From Blastocatellia bacterium (GTDB lineage Bacteria; Acidobacteriota; Blastocatellia; Pyrinomonadales; Pyrinomonadaceae): a DNA stretch of 64,000 bases. Shown one piece after another: positions 1-11,171 of this stretch. The notes under the pieces are model-generated. The model made no database searches and was not told the origin of the DNA. It saw only the letters and a list, made by a program, of their open reading frames with translations. Both the position numbers and the translations under genes were made by a program. Within the stretch, counting starts at the first letter, position 1. Each line of letters begins with the position of its first letter. The DNA is taken from positions 124,001 through 188,000 of the forward strand of contig PMSM01000006.1 in the NCBI GenBank assembly GCA_003168335.1. Direction: 5' to 3'.

Positions 1-382
<382 letters not shown>

Positions 383-744
383 TTATCATCAAGCCTCGGT
401 GGCGCGAAGTGCAGCGGTCGCAATTTCAAAGGCTAAAGAATCAGAGCGCCAACGGCGCTAAATGCGAAAGCCCGGGCCAACGGCCCAGGGAAAGCATGGT
501 AAAAAGCGCAAGCGCTGAAGGCGCGGAATAGGGCGGCCGTCACGATCATTCTTTGTGGTTCGTCCCTGGGTTCCAATTTCGCGCCTTCAGCGCTCCCGAC
601 TCTCTTCTTGTCTTGTACCTGGCGCGTTGCGCCAGGCTGTTACCTTGCGCACCTTTGGTGCTTCAATTCATAACCTATAGCCTGGTCCGCTTTTTTTGAT
701 AGACTCCCGGTGTTTGATCGTCCTGCAATCGCGCTTACTTAACA

Positions 745-1512
745 ATGATGATGTCGCTCTCCGAACAAGATCACGAACCACTGGTCGAATTCCGCGACGT
801 AAGCTACGCGATCAACGGCGGGCGGCCGATCATCGATCACTTAAGTTTCGCCGTTGAGCGCGGCGAAACGTTTGTGCTGCTCGGCGAATCAGGCTGTGGA
901 AAAACGACGACGCTCAAGCTGGTCAATCGCCTGCTCGCGCCGACCTCGGGCGAGGTTAGGGTCGAAGGGAAAACGACGGCTGAGTGGGATGCCATTCGTC
1001 TGCGGCGCCGCACCGGCTATGTAATTCAGGAAGCCGGATTGTTTCCGCATTTCACCGTTGAGCAAAACGTCGCGCTGGTCCCAGCCCTCGAAGGCTGGGA
1101 CGAAGCGCGCGGGCGCGAACGCGTGCGCGAATTACTTTCGTTGGTTGGTTTGGATCCGGAGCGGTTCGCCCATCGTTACCCACGTGAATTATCCGGCGGG
1201 CAACGTCAACGCGTCGGCGTGGCGCGCGCGCTGGCCGCTGATCCGCCGCTGCTCTTAATGGACGAACCGTTTGGGGCATTGGATCCCCTGACACGCTCGT
1301 CGTTACAAAAAGAGTTTGTGGAATTAAAATCCCGTCTCGGCAAAACGGTGATCTTCGTGACGCACGATGTGCGCGAAGCACTGCTGCTCGGTTCGCGGAT
1401 TGCGCTGATGGATGCCGGAAAGGTCGTGCTGCTTGAGACGCCAAACGGATTCTTGAAGTCGGAAAACAAACTCGCGCGCGCGTACCTGGAAACCCTGCGG
1501 AGTGAGTTTTGA
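745..1512 (+). CDS. Osmoprotectant/glycine betaine-type ABC transporter ATP-binding protein (OpuBA/OpuCA-like)
   Basis: Walker A GESGCGKTTTLK, signature LSGGQRQRVGVARAL, Walker B LLLMDEPFGALDP; followed by a permease/SBP fusion of the OpuB type. Confidence 0.92.
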   Translation: MMMSLSEQDHEPLVEFRDVSYAINGGRPIIDHLSFAVERGETFVLLGESGCGKTTTLKLVNRLLAPTSGEVRVEGKTTAEWDAIRLRRRTGYVIQEAGLFPHFTVEQNVALVPALEGWDEARGRERVRELLSLVGLDPERFAHRYPRELSGGQRQRVGVARALAADPPLLLMDEPFGALDPLTRSSLQKEFVELKSRLGKTVIFVTHDVREALLLGSRIALMDAGKVVLLETPNGFLKSENKLARAYLETLRSEF

Positions 1513-1598
1513 TCCACAGATTACGCAAATTACACAGACCGAACGGTTCGATGCCGAATTTCCTTTCTGCGAAATCTGTGTAATCTGCGGATAAATCA

Positions 1599-3179
1599 AT
1601 GCTCGAATTTCTCAAAGCCAACTGGTCAGACATTCTCGCGCACATCGCGCAGCACCTGTGGCTGGTCTTCATCTCGATTGCCATAGCCGTGGTCATTGGC
1701 CTCCCGCTGGGAGTTCTGATCACGCGGCGAAAACGTCTGCGCGGGCCGGTGCTGGGAATTGCCAACGTGATGCAGACGATTCCCAGTCTGGCTCTGTTTG
1801 GCTTTCTGATTCCCCTCCCTTTCATCGGCGGCATCGGGCCGCGCACGGCCATCGTCGCGCTTGTCTTCTACGCGTTGCTCCCGATCATTCGCAACACCGT
1901 CACCGGAATTCTGGGCGTCGATCGCAACGTGCGCGAAGCGGCGGTGGCCATGGGAATGACTGATCGCCAGGTTCTGTTTCAGGTCGAGCTGCCGCTGGCG
2001 ATGAGCGTGATCCTGACCGGCGTCCGGGTCGCGGTAGTGATTACCATTGGCGTGGCCATCATCGCCGCCGAAGTCGGTGCCGGCGGTCTGGGTGAGTACA
2101 TCTTTCGCGGACTGCGGATGGATGATAACCGTTTGCTGCTCGCGGGCGCGGTGCCCTCGGCGCTGATGGCCCTGGTGGCAGACTTTGGTTTCAGCCTGAT
2201 CGAAAGACGCTTCGATTCCACCAACCCGCGCACCCGCGCAGGCAAACCTTTGCGCGCCCTGGCATGGGCCGTACTTGTCTTAGGCGTTGCGCTAATGGGC
2301 TACGCCGCCTGGCGCGGAATAAAAAGTCGATCGAGTTCGTCGCTTAGTCACGGCCACGTCACTGTCGGCTCGAAAGATTTTACTGAGTCAGTGCTGCTGG
2401 CCGAGATTGTTGCCCAGATGCTCGAAGCCCGGAACATCGAAGTCGATCGGCGTTTCGATCTCGGAGGAAATCTGGCGCACAGCGCTCTGGTCGGCGGCCA
2501 GATCGATCTTTACCCTGAATACACAGGCACGGCGTTCACCGCAATTCTTCATCATCAACCGATCACCGACCCGAAGGCCGTTTACGATCAAGTTCAGCGC
2601 GAATACTCAAGCCAGTTCAATCTTTGGGTGAGCGACCCGCTTGGTTTCGACAACACTTTCGCGATTCTGGTGCGTGGTGAAGACGCGCGGCGGCTCAATC
2701 TAAGAACGGTGTCCGGTGCGGCTACGCACGCGCGGCAATGGCACGCCGGCTTTGGCCATGACTTCATGGTGCGGCCGGACGGCTATGCGGGCTTCGCGCG
2801 CGCTTACGGATTGCAGTTCGCCGGCACAAGTGAAATGGCTCTCGATCTGACTTACACTGCGTTGGCCTCGCACAAAGTCGATCTGATTGCCGGGAACTCG
2901 ACCGATGGACGCATCGCGGCGCTCGATCTGGTACAGCTTGAAGATGACAAGCACTACTTTCCACCTTACGAAGCTGTCTTCATTATGCGTCCCACTGCCG
3001 ACGATGTGGTCAAGGACGAATATGTCCGTCGAAGACCGCTCATGGATATCATGGGGCGACTGGCCGGCGCGATTTCGACCGACGAAATGCGCAAGCTGAA
3101 CTTTGAAGTTGACGGCGCCAGGCGCGACAAGAAAGTTGTCGTGCACGAATGGCTGATCAAGAAAGGGTTTATCAACTGA
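1599..3179 (+). CDS. ABC transporter permease fused to a glycine betaine/quaternary-amine binding protein (OpuBB-OpuBC fusion)
   Basis: N-terminal BPD_transp_1-like membrane region (VMQTIPSLALFGFLIPLP), then an OpuAC-type SBP domain (VTVGSKDFTESVLLAEIVAQMLE...YPEYTGTAF). Confidence 0.92.
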   Translation: MLEFLKANWSDILAHIAQHLWLVFISIAIAVVIGLPLGVLITRRKRLRGPVLGIANVMQTIPSLALFGFLIPLPFIGGIGPRTAIVALVFYALLPIIRNTVTGILGVDRNVREAAVAMGMTDRQVLFQVELPLAMSVILTGVRVAVVITIGVAIIAAEVGAGGLGEYIFRGLRMDDNRLLLAGAVPSALMALVADFGFSLIERRFDSTNPRTRAGKPLRALAWAVLVLGVALMGYAAWRGIKSRSSSSLSHGHVTVGSKDFTESVLLAEIVAQMLEARNIEVDRRFDLGGNLAHSALVGGQIDLYPEYTGTAFTAILHHQPITDPKAVYDQVQREYSSQFNLWVSDPLGFDNTFAILVRGEDARRLNLRTVSGAATHARQWHAGFGHDFMVRPDGYAGFARAYGLQFAGTSEMALDLTYTALASHKVDLIAGNSTDGRIAALDLVQLEDDKHYFPPYEAVFIMRPTADDVVKDEYVRRRPLMDIMGRLAGAISTDEMRKLNFEVDGARRDKKVVVHEWLIKKGFIN

Positions 3180-4160
<981 letters not shown>

Positions 4161-4170
4161 CCCGTTTTCC

Positions 4171-4316
4171 CTGGGAGCGCGGACGTCTCGTCCGCACTGA
4201 GCGCGCAGCGCGAACATCAGTCAATCCAGATCAACAGGCTGGAATCGGAGGTAGTTATCCAACGATCCAACCTGCGCGCCGGCGGCGCGGTGCGGACGGG
4301 ACGTCCGCGCTCCCAG
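4171..4316. repeat. Inverted-repeat element, ~146 bp, 26-bp near-perfect arms
   Basis: Arms ctgggagcgcggacgtctcgtccgca (4171-4196) and tgcggacgggacgtccgcgctcccag (4291-4316), 25/26 complementary. Confidence 0.85.
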
Positions 4317-4521
4317 CGGTAACAAACGCCTTCGACGTCGTCATCCTCAATTTCCACAATCCCAAGTAGATCGCTCACAACCTTGGAAATCCTCAGCTCC
4401 TTCCGTTAATAATTCACCGGCCTCGCACGTCTTCCTGGTGGAACTTCCCGGACGGTTTTTCGTCTAAGGTTCAAACTTTTGCCGGCGCCTCGTCGTACTG
4501 GATTCTGATCGCTACGAGACC

Positions 4522-5766
4522 ATGCGCTATCTCTACTCAGTCTATTCCGACGCTGCCAGGATCGCGCTCCAGTCGATCCTGGCGCACAAGCTGCGGGCAT
4601 TTCTCACGCTGATTGGCATCATCATCGGCGTGGCTGCGGTGGTGGTCGTAGGCGCTTCAGTCAGCGGGTTGAACACTTACGTCACGGACAAGGTCGCCAA
4701 GTTGCTCGGCGCGAATCATTTCATGATGGCGCGCATCGCGTCTTCAAAACACCTTTCAGATGACGAGTTCGAACGGATGAACCGCCGCAATAAACGGCTG
4801 AACTGGGACGACTATGAATGGGTGAAAGAGCATTGCACGTCGTGCTCTGAAGTCGGAGTCGAGATTGGCACTCAGGTCGATCTGAAGCAGGACGGGATTG
4901 AGTTTCCCGGCGCGATTGTCTTTGGTGTCAGTGCGAACATGTCTGAGATTGAAGACAAGACGATCATCGACGGCCGCTTTATCTCGAACGATGAAGTGGA
5001 GCGCTCGGCATATGTCTGTGTGTTGGGCGGGGATATTAAGGACAAATACTTTCCGAATACTGATCCGATTGGCCAAACGCTGAAGGTCCGCGGCCTGCCC
5101 ATGCGCGTCGTCGGCGTGGAAGAAAAGCGCGGCGCCTTCTTTGGCGATTCGCTCGACCGGCACATTTACATTCCGGCGACCACTCACCTACAGATTTTTG
5201 GCCGCAATGGCTTGCAGATTCACGGTAAGGCCGGCACGCGCGAGAACTTTCAGCCGACCATCGAAGATGCGCGCTTGACGATGCGCAACAAACACCGTTT
5301 GAAAGGTAACGACGAAGACGATTTCGGGCTGGTCAACGTCGAGGAACTCAACAACCAGATCGATCAGTTTACCGGCAGCATCGCCGCCGTAGTTGTTCCG
5401 ATCACGCTGATCACGCTGATCGTCGGCGGCATTGTCGTCATGAACATCATGCTGGTGAGCGTAACGGAAAGAACCTTCGAAATTGGTTTGCGCAAAGCCG
5501 TCGGCGCCACGCGCAAGCAGATCCTGATGCAGTTTCTAATCGAGTCGGGAATGCTGTGCGCCTTTGGCGGCGTCATGGGACTGTTGGTGGCTTACGGAGT
5601 CACCACCCTGATCACGGCGCTGGCCGGAATCACGATGACCATTACGATTGGCTACATTCTTATGGCCCTGATCGTCTCGAGCGTCATCGGCATGATCGCC
5701 GGCATCTATCCGGCCTTCAAGGCCGCGCGATTGGATCCGATTATCGCGCTGACGAAAACGACTTGA
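4522..5766 (+). CDS. ABC transporter permease, MacB/FtsX family
   Basis: N-terminal [29 protein letters not shown], MacB periplasmic core, C-terminal [29 protein letters not shown]...[14 protein letters not shown]. Confidence 0.92.
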   Translation: MRYLYSVYSDAARIALQSILAHKLRAFLTLIGIIIGVAAVVVVGASVSGLNTYVTDKVAKLLGANHFMMARIASSKHLSDDEFERMNRRNKRLNWDDYEWVKEHCTSCSEVGVEIGTQVDLKQDGIEFPGAIVFGVSANMSEIEDKTIIDGRFISNDEVERSAYVCVLGGDIKDKYFPNTDPIGQTLKVRGLPMRVVGVEEKRGAFFGDSLDRHIYIPATTHLQIFGRNGLQIHGKAGTRENFQPTIEDARLTMRNKHRLKGNDEDDFGLVNVEELNNQIDQFTGSIAAVVVPITLITLIVGGIVVMNIMLVSVTERTFEIGLRKAVGATRKQILMQFLIESGMLCAFGGVMGLLVAYGVTTLITALAGITMTITIGYILMALIVSSVIGMIAGIYPAFKAARLDPIIALTKTT

Positions 5767-5778
5767 GCCTGACCATTT

Positions 5779-5848
5779 GTTTAGAGGCGGGCTACCGCCC
5801 GCCTGGTTTCGGGATGTATGACTGGCGGGCAGTAGCCCGCCTCTAAAC
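5779..5848. repeat. Palindromic element of the GTTTAGAG-CGGGCTA family
   Basis: gtttagaggcgggctaccgcccgcc (5779-5803) paired with ggcgggcagtagcccgcctctaaac (5824-5848). Confidence 0.85.
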
Positions 5849-5868
5849 AGCTAATCATAGGCTAGACC

Positions 5869-7143
5869 ATGAAACTTCGAATTCCCAAGATCCTGCTTCG
5901 CGAAACGGTCTCGATGGCCCTCGATAACGTGCGGTCCAACAAGTTCCGCAGTTTTCTCACCGTGCTGGGCATCGTGATCGGCGTGACGGCGGCAATCGTG
6001 GTCGCCTCGATACTCACCGGCATGCGCCAAAGCATCGTCGCTATCATCGAAGAGTACGGCACCAACAACATCTACGCTTTTCACCTGACGACGGGACCGC
6101 GAGTGAATTCGGATCGGGCCGAACGACTGCGTAAGCCCCTGACAGTTGCCGACGCCGACGCGATCAAAGCTCAGGCCGGCGCCGTTGAAGATTTAGCAGT
6201 TTGTGCGCCGAACGTTGGCTTCACGGGGGGATCGTTCGACGACAATATTAGTTACCAGGGACGGAACTATCGTTGGGGAAACACCCAGGGCGTGACGCCG
6301 AATTACGAGACGATTGTGAATATGACTATTCGCGAAGGCCGTTTTATTACTGAATCCGACGAAGACCAGCGCCGCAATGTCATGGTGATCGGCGTCAACG
6401 CCGCCGACGCGCTGTTTCCCGGACAGCAGAACAACATCGCAGGCACTGAGGTGCGCATGGGCGGCTTAAATTTTGAGATTGTCGGCGTCCTGGAGAAACG
6501 AAAGAGCGGTTTCTTTGGAGAGAACGAAGAAGATAACGCAGTCCTGATTCCGCTGCGCACCGCGCAAAAGGTCGCGCCCGGACGCGGTTGGCTGCTGTTC
6601 GTGATTCGTGCCCGCTCGGGGCAGCTCCCCGAGGCCCTGGCTCAGTCGGAGGATATTCTGCGCCGGCGGCGCAATGTAAAGTTTGGCGACACAAATAACT
6701 TTGACGTCAAGACTGCCGATAACTTTGTCACCCAATTTGACAGTATCTTTGCGATGATCGGCCTGGTGGCGATCGCGATTTCCAGCCTGGGGCTTTTGGT
6801 CGGCGGTATCGGCGTCATGAACATCATGCTGGTGAGCGTCACTGAACGCACGGCAGAGATCGGCATTCGCAAAGCGCTCGGCGCGCGCCGGCGCGACATC
6901 ACCAATCAGTTTCTATTTGAGGCCATGACCCTGACATTTCTCGGTGGGATGCTGGGCGTCGTGCTGGCCATCGGGATTAGCAAACTGATCATGTTTTTGT
7001 TTCCCAGCCTGCCCGCGTCGATTCCGATGTGGGCCGTAACGGCCGGAGTCACAGTGAGCACTGGAGTCGGATTGATCTTTGGCGTCTGGCCCGCGCGCAA
7101 AGCTGCGCGTCTGGATCCGATTGAATGTTTGCGATACGAGTGA
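5869..7143 (+). CDS. ABC transporter permease, MacB/FtsX family (second of tandem pair)
   Basis: [57 protein letters not shown]...[17 protein letters not shown]. Confidence 0.92.
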   Translation: MKLRIPKILLRETVSMALDNVRSNKFRSFLTVLGIVIGVTAAIVVASILTGMRQSIVAIIEEYGTNNIYAFHLTTGPRVNSDRAERLRKPLTVADADAIKAQAGAVEDLAVCAPNVGFTGGSFDDNISYQGRNYRWGNTQGVTPNYETIVNMTIREGRFITESDEDQRRNVMVIGVNAADALFPGQQNNIAGTEVRMGGLNFEIVGVLEKRKSGFFGENEEDNAVLIPLRTAQKVAPGRGWLLFVIRARSGQLPEALAQSEDILRRRRNVKFGDTNNFDVKTADNFVTQFDSIFAMIGLVAIAISSLGLLVGGIGVMNIMLVSVTERTAEIGIRKALGARRRDITNQFLFEAMTLTFLGGMLGVVLAIGISKLIMFLFPSLPASIPMWAVTAGVTVSTGVGLIFGVWPARKAARLDPIECLRYE

Positions 7144-7333
7144 TTCATAGATCATTTTCCAGTTACCATCTGCTCTCGCGAAGAGTGCCGGCAGTGCGGT
7201 CCCCGAGCACGTCAAGACTCCAGAGGATCACTGGCTGAACAGCGCAATCGTTGAATCGAATGGGCAGTTGCCGTAGAATCGCCGGAGTCAACTAGCTGAA
7301 CCTCTCCCCCACCCTCATTTTGGAGGTAACTCT

Positions 7334-9592
7334 ATGTCTAGAGCAGTTTTTCTATCTCTGTGCCTGACGGCTTCCCTCACGCTTCCCGCTCTTGCACAGC
7401 AACCGTCATCGCCATCGCCGGAACGAGAACGCGCACCGCAACAAAAACCGGCCGACAACGATCAGGACATCGTTAGGATCACTACAAACCTTGTGCAGGT
7501 GGACGCGGTCGTGACGAAGGACGGGAAACAGGTGACGGATCTCAAAGCCGAAGACTTTGAGATTTACGAAGATGGCCGGCCGCAATCGATTACCAATTTC
7601 TCTTACATATCAAACGTCCCGGGAATCGCTTCCTCCACCACTGCCGCGGCAAGACCGCCGGCTCGAATGGATACCACTGCGCCTGTAATTCCGGTCGTCC
7701 CACGCCCTTATGAGGCGCATCGAACCATCGCCCTGGTCGTCGATGATTTGGGAATGTCGCTTGAGAGCCTTGTTCAGGCGCGGCAGCAGCTTCGTAAATT
7801 CATCGACGAGCAGTTGGAACCAAACGATCTGGTCGCGATCATCCGCACCGGCGGAGACGTCGGCGCCCTCCAGCAGTTCACCACTGACAAGCGGCTCCTT
7901 CACAATGCGATCGACCATCTTCGGTGGAACCAATGCAGCCGAACCGGACTGTATGTCTTTACACCGCTGGGCTCGGAAAACGCGGGCGGTCCATGCGGCG
8001 GTCAATCAGGCTTTCTTGAAACGTTGCGGGTTCTTCGATTCATTGTGCAGGGCATGCGCGACTTACCTGGACGCAAATCCCTGATGGTCTTTTCCGACAA
8101 CCTTCCAATTGAGGAACAAGAGCCAAGTTTGCTTGCTACGCAGATTGCCCAGGAGCAAGAACAAGGTCCAAGTTCGCATCGTCCTACGCAGACCTCCGCC
8201 GATACCAGGGCAGCAGATAATGCCAGTGACGCGGGGTTAGGAAACTCAAACAATTATCTTACGCAGCTTCAAAAAGTAGCCGAACTGGCGATTCGCGGTT
8301 CTGTAGTCATCTACGCGGTAGATACGCGCGGACTGCAATACACCGGGCTCACCGCAGCGGATAAGGTGCCAGCGAGCCGAAACCCGGGCGGTCAAGCCAT
8401 GGCGATCATGACTTCTCGGTCGGACGCTCTGACTGCCGGCCGCGAAGGCGCTGACTTGATCGCCAGGGAAACGGGCGGATTCCTGATCCACAACTCAAAT
8501 GATTTCGGGATCAAACGAATGGTTGACGACCAGCGCGGTTACTATCTGGTTGGCTATCGCCCAACGGACGAATCCTTCAACCGGCATTTTCACCATATCA
8601 AGCTCAAGGTCAAGCGTGGCGGCATGACGGTGCGCACGCGCGCAGGCTTCTACGGCGTCAGCGAGGAGGAAGCACGGGCGAAGGAACCGACACCCGCGGA
8701 TCAGATGAACAAGGCGCTCATCTCACCGTTCGGTTCAAGCGACATTGGCGTGCGCCTGACGACGCTTTTCGTCGATACACCGAGCCTGGGCTCGCACTTG
8801 CGCGCGTTGCTTCACATCGGCGTTCATGACCTGACTTTCTCAGATGAGGCTGACGGTTGGCACGTGGCGAAGGTCGATTTGGGGTTTATTGTCTTCGGTG
8901 AAAATGGCACCGTCGCGCGTCAGGAAATCCTGACAGGAAACTTTAGACTTCGTGGCCAAACATACGATCGGGCGTTGCGTGACGGACTCGTCCGCACGCT
9001 GGACATACCGCTGAAACGGCCGGGTGTCTTTCAATTGCGGGTCGCTGTGCGCGATAAATCCTCAGCGCGGATTGGCGCGGCGGGCCAATTCATTCAAGTA
9101 CCAAACTTGCGGAACGAGCGGCTGGCACTCTCAGGCCTCGTCCTCTGGGCTTCCACGGGTTCGGTCCAGCAGGGCGCACCCAACGTACCGCCCGCCGGCA
9201 GCGATTCGTCTGCGTCATCAAATCCCGGTTTGCAAGCAGACGACAACAATGTGACTTCCGGCCCGGCGGTAAGGAAATTCCGGCCGGGAGCAAACGCTGC
9301 TTTTGCCTATTCGATTTACAATGCCCTGCTCGATCCCTCTACGCATCTGGCGCAACTAACGGCACAGGTACGCGTCTTCCGCGATGGCAAAGTCGTTTAC
9401 ACCGGTAATCCCCAGAAAATCGACGCCGCCGGTCAATCCGATCTGAAACGTATTGTGAGCACGGGTTGGCTACAACTTGGATCCGAGTTCGAGGCGGGCG
9501 ATTACGTTCTCCAAATCATTGTTACCGACCAGCTTGCCAGGGAAACCCAGCGAATCGCTACTCAGTGGGTCGACTTTGAGGTAGTGAAATGA
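7334..9592 (+). CDS. VWA domain-containing protein (acidobacterial VWFA-related type)
   Basis: Signal peptide, IVRITTNLVQVDAVVTKDGKQVTDLKAEDFEIYEDGRPQSI, ALVVDDLGMS, RDLPGRKSLMVFSDNLP, GYYLVGYRP. Confidence 0.88.
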   Translation: MSRAVFLSLCLTASLTLPALAQQPSSPSPERERAPQQKPADNDQDIVRITTNLVQVDAVVTKDGKQVTDLKAEDFEIYEDGRPQSITNFSYISNVPGIASSTTAAARPPARMDTTAPVIPVVPRPYEAHRTIALVVDDLGMSLESLVQARQQLRKFIDEQLEPNDLVAIIRTGGDVGALQQFTTDKRLLHNAIDHLRWNQCSRTGLYVFTPLGSENAGGPCGGQSGFLETLRVLRFIVQGMRDLPGRKSLMVFSDNLPIEEQEPSLLATQIAQEQEQGPSSHRPTQTSADTRAADNASDAGLGNSNNYLTQLQKVAELAIRGSVVIYAVDTRGLQYTGLTAADKVPASRNPGGQAMAIMTSRSDALTAGREGADLIARETGGFLIHNSNDFGIKRMVDDQRGYYLVGYRPTDESFNRHFHHIKLKVKRGGMTVRTRAGFYGVSEEEARAKEPTPADQMNKALISPFGSSDIGVRLTTLFVDTPSLGSHLRALLHIGVHDLTFSDEADGWHVAKVDLGFIVFGENGTVARQEILTGNFRLRGQTYDRALRDGLVRTLDIPLKRPGVFQLRVAVRDKSSARIGAAGQFIQVPNLRNERLALSGLVLWASTGSVQQGAPNVPPAGSDSSASSNPGLQADDNNVTSGPAVRKFRPGANAAFAYSIYNALLDPSTHLAQLTAQVRVFRDGKVVYTGNPQKIDAAGQSDLKRIVSTGWLQLGSEFEAGDYVLQIIVTDQLARETQRIATQWVDFEVVK

Positions 9593-9749
9593 TCTTCGGA
9601 ACGTCAGGAGCCGCGTGACTACTGCTTGCTCTTCTTGAGCGGTTCACCGCCCTCCATGGGGCAAAGTCTTATTCTTTGTCTTCAATGTTCAAATGACAAA
9701 TGGCGAATTCAAAAATGCAAATTAGAAACGGCTGTCTTGTTCCGCTCGT

Positions 9750-10547
9750 TTAGACCTCGTTCGTCGCCGCCTTCCGTTGCATTTCCTTCAAAGTTTCGGG
9801 AATGAATGAAGTGATCTGGTGGGTCGCGTTGCGACCATCGGCGAATGTCTGATACAGGGTGAAGTCGGGCAAAGACAGGCAGGTGAGCGGCGACTGGAGA
9901 TTGTAGCCGGTGTCGATTCCAATCGCGCTGTTGAATACATAAATCCCATGACGGCCCACGCGGCCCCGCCAGGGCAGAAACGGCGTCGGCGTATGACCAA
10001 AGACGCAGGGCTTGCCGTAATAGCTCTTGTAGAAATCCATGTCGCGCGTCCAGAGCAATGCATGGGGCGAACTCTCGCGCGGATGCTTTCCATTTTCCAA
10101 ACCTGCATGGACGTAAAGCGCGTATTCGTCTTCGTGGTACAGCGGCCGTTGCCGAAAGAACTCAATCTGATTAGCGGGAATCTTTTCTGCGATTAGATCG
10201 CGAGCGTTATCAAAGTCGGCTGCCGTGCGCAGACGCAGTGGTCTTTCGGTGTATTGCTCAAAGGTGCGCTCCCCGCCCGTCGCGGTCTCTACCCAGATCA
10301 TGTTGGCTTCATCGAGAAAATCGAGCAGCATCTGCTCGTGATTCCCGCGCAGACAAATCACATTTTCGGGATTGGCACTGCACAGAGTCAGAACCTGCTC
10401 GACGCAGCCGGGCACGTCCGGACCGCGATCAATCAGGTCACCCAGAAAGACCAGCTTGTCGGTAGACTCTTCACGCGGCAGCATGTCGAGCACGCCCGCA
10501 AGCTGAGCGCACCGGCCGTGAATATCGCCAACGACGAAGGTTTTCAT
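9750..10547 (-). CDS. Metallophosphoesterase / serine-threonine protein phosphatase family
   Basis: VVGDIHGRCAQL, FLGDLIDRGPD, RGNHEQ motifs. Confidence 0.93.
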   Translation of the reverse strand: MKTFVVGDIHGRCAQLAGVLDMLPREESTDKLVFLGDLIDRGPDVPGCVEQVLTLCSANPENVICLRGNHEQMLLDFLDEANMIWVETATGGERTFEQYTERPLRLRTAADFDNARDLIAEKIPANQIEFFRQRPLYHEDEYALYVHAGLENGKHPRESSPHALLWTRDMDFYKSYYGKPCVFGHTPTPFLPWRGRVGRHGIYVFNSAIGIDTGYNLQSPLTCLSLPDFTLYQTFADGRNATHQITSFIPETLKEMQRKAATNEV

Positions 10548-10557
10548 AGGGGAAATT

Positions 10558-10590
10558 CCCTCTCCCTCTGGGAGAGGGTTAGGGAGAGGG
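10558..10590. repeat. GGGAGAGG-type palindromic repeat, copy 1
   Basis: ccctctccctctgggagagggttagggagaggg. Confidence 0.85.
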
Positions 10591-10682
10591 CATGAGTACA
10601 GCGTCTGGCCTTCATTGTCTTTATTCCTTCTCGCTCCCGCCGGGGTCGGCGAGAGGGCCTGCTCTCTACGCTCAAGCTTCGC

Positions 10683-10721
10683 ACCCTCACCCCTGACCCC
10701 TCTCCCAAATTGGGAGAGGGG
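10683..10721. repeat. GGGAGAGG-type palindromic repeat, copy 2 (inverted relative to copy 1)
   Basis: accctcacccctgacccctctcccaaattgggagagggg. Confidence 0.85.
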
Positions 10722-10760
10722 AAATAAGAACAGCCAAAGGGTTTTAGTACACCTCGATTT

Positions 10761-11171
10761 CTACAAGCCCTCTCCCCCGGCCCCTCTCCCAGTGGGAGAG
10801 GGGAGAAATTTAGCAATTTCGTCGAGTGTTTTCTCAGGATCGTTGAGAATCCGCTCATTTGTGAACCGCAACACGCGCAAGCCTTGTGCGATCATGTATG
10901 CGTCGCGGTTTTGGTCATGATGCCACTGCTCATTTGGTTGATGCACTGGTCCGTCACACTCAATTGCTAACCGCGCCTCGTGACAATAGAAGTCTGCAAC
11001 GTAATCACCAAACTGATGTTGTCGTCTGAACTTGAACCCGAGTAACTGACGATTTCGAATTAGTTCCCAGAGCAGCGCTTCAGCGGATGTCTGTTTCTTT
11101 CTGAGTTCACGCGCACGTTCCTTCAACCCCGAAAACTGATATCCGCCACGGTACTGTCTTGCCTTTCTCAC
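10761..11171 (-). CDS. DUF559 domain-containing protein (endonuclease-fold, Vsr-like)
   Basis: ARELRKKQTSAEALLWELIRNRQLLGFKFRRQHQFGDYVADFYCHEARLAIECDG, a typical DUF559 signature; GTG start overlaps the upstream kinase stop. Confidence 0.92.
   Translation of the reverse strand: MRKARQYRGGYQFSGLKERARELRKKQTSAEALLWELIRNRQLLGFKFRRQHQFGDYVADFYCHEARLAIECDGPVHQPNEQWHHDQNRDAYMIAQGLRVLRFTNERILNDPEKTLDEIAKFLPSPTGRGAGGEGL
10768..10805. repeat. GGGAGAGG-type palindromic repeat, copy 3, overlapping the 3' end of the DUF559 gene
   Basis: cctctcccccggcccctctcccagtgggagaggggaga; the reverse strand encodes the C-terminus LPSPTGRGAGGEGL. Confidence 0.85.

Noticed and set aside
1052-1852. 266-aa minus-strand ORF
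   Set aside because: Antisense to the ABC ATPase and permease genes; Arg/Pro-rich, no motif. Typical GC-rich shadow ORF.
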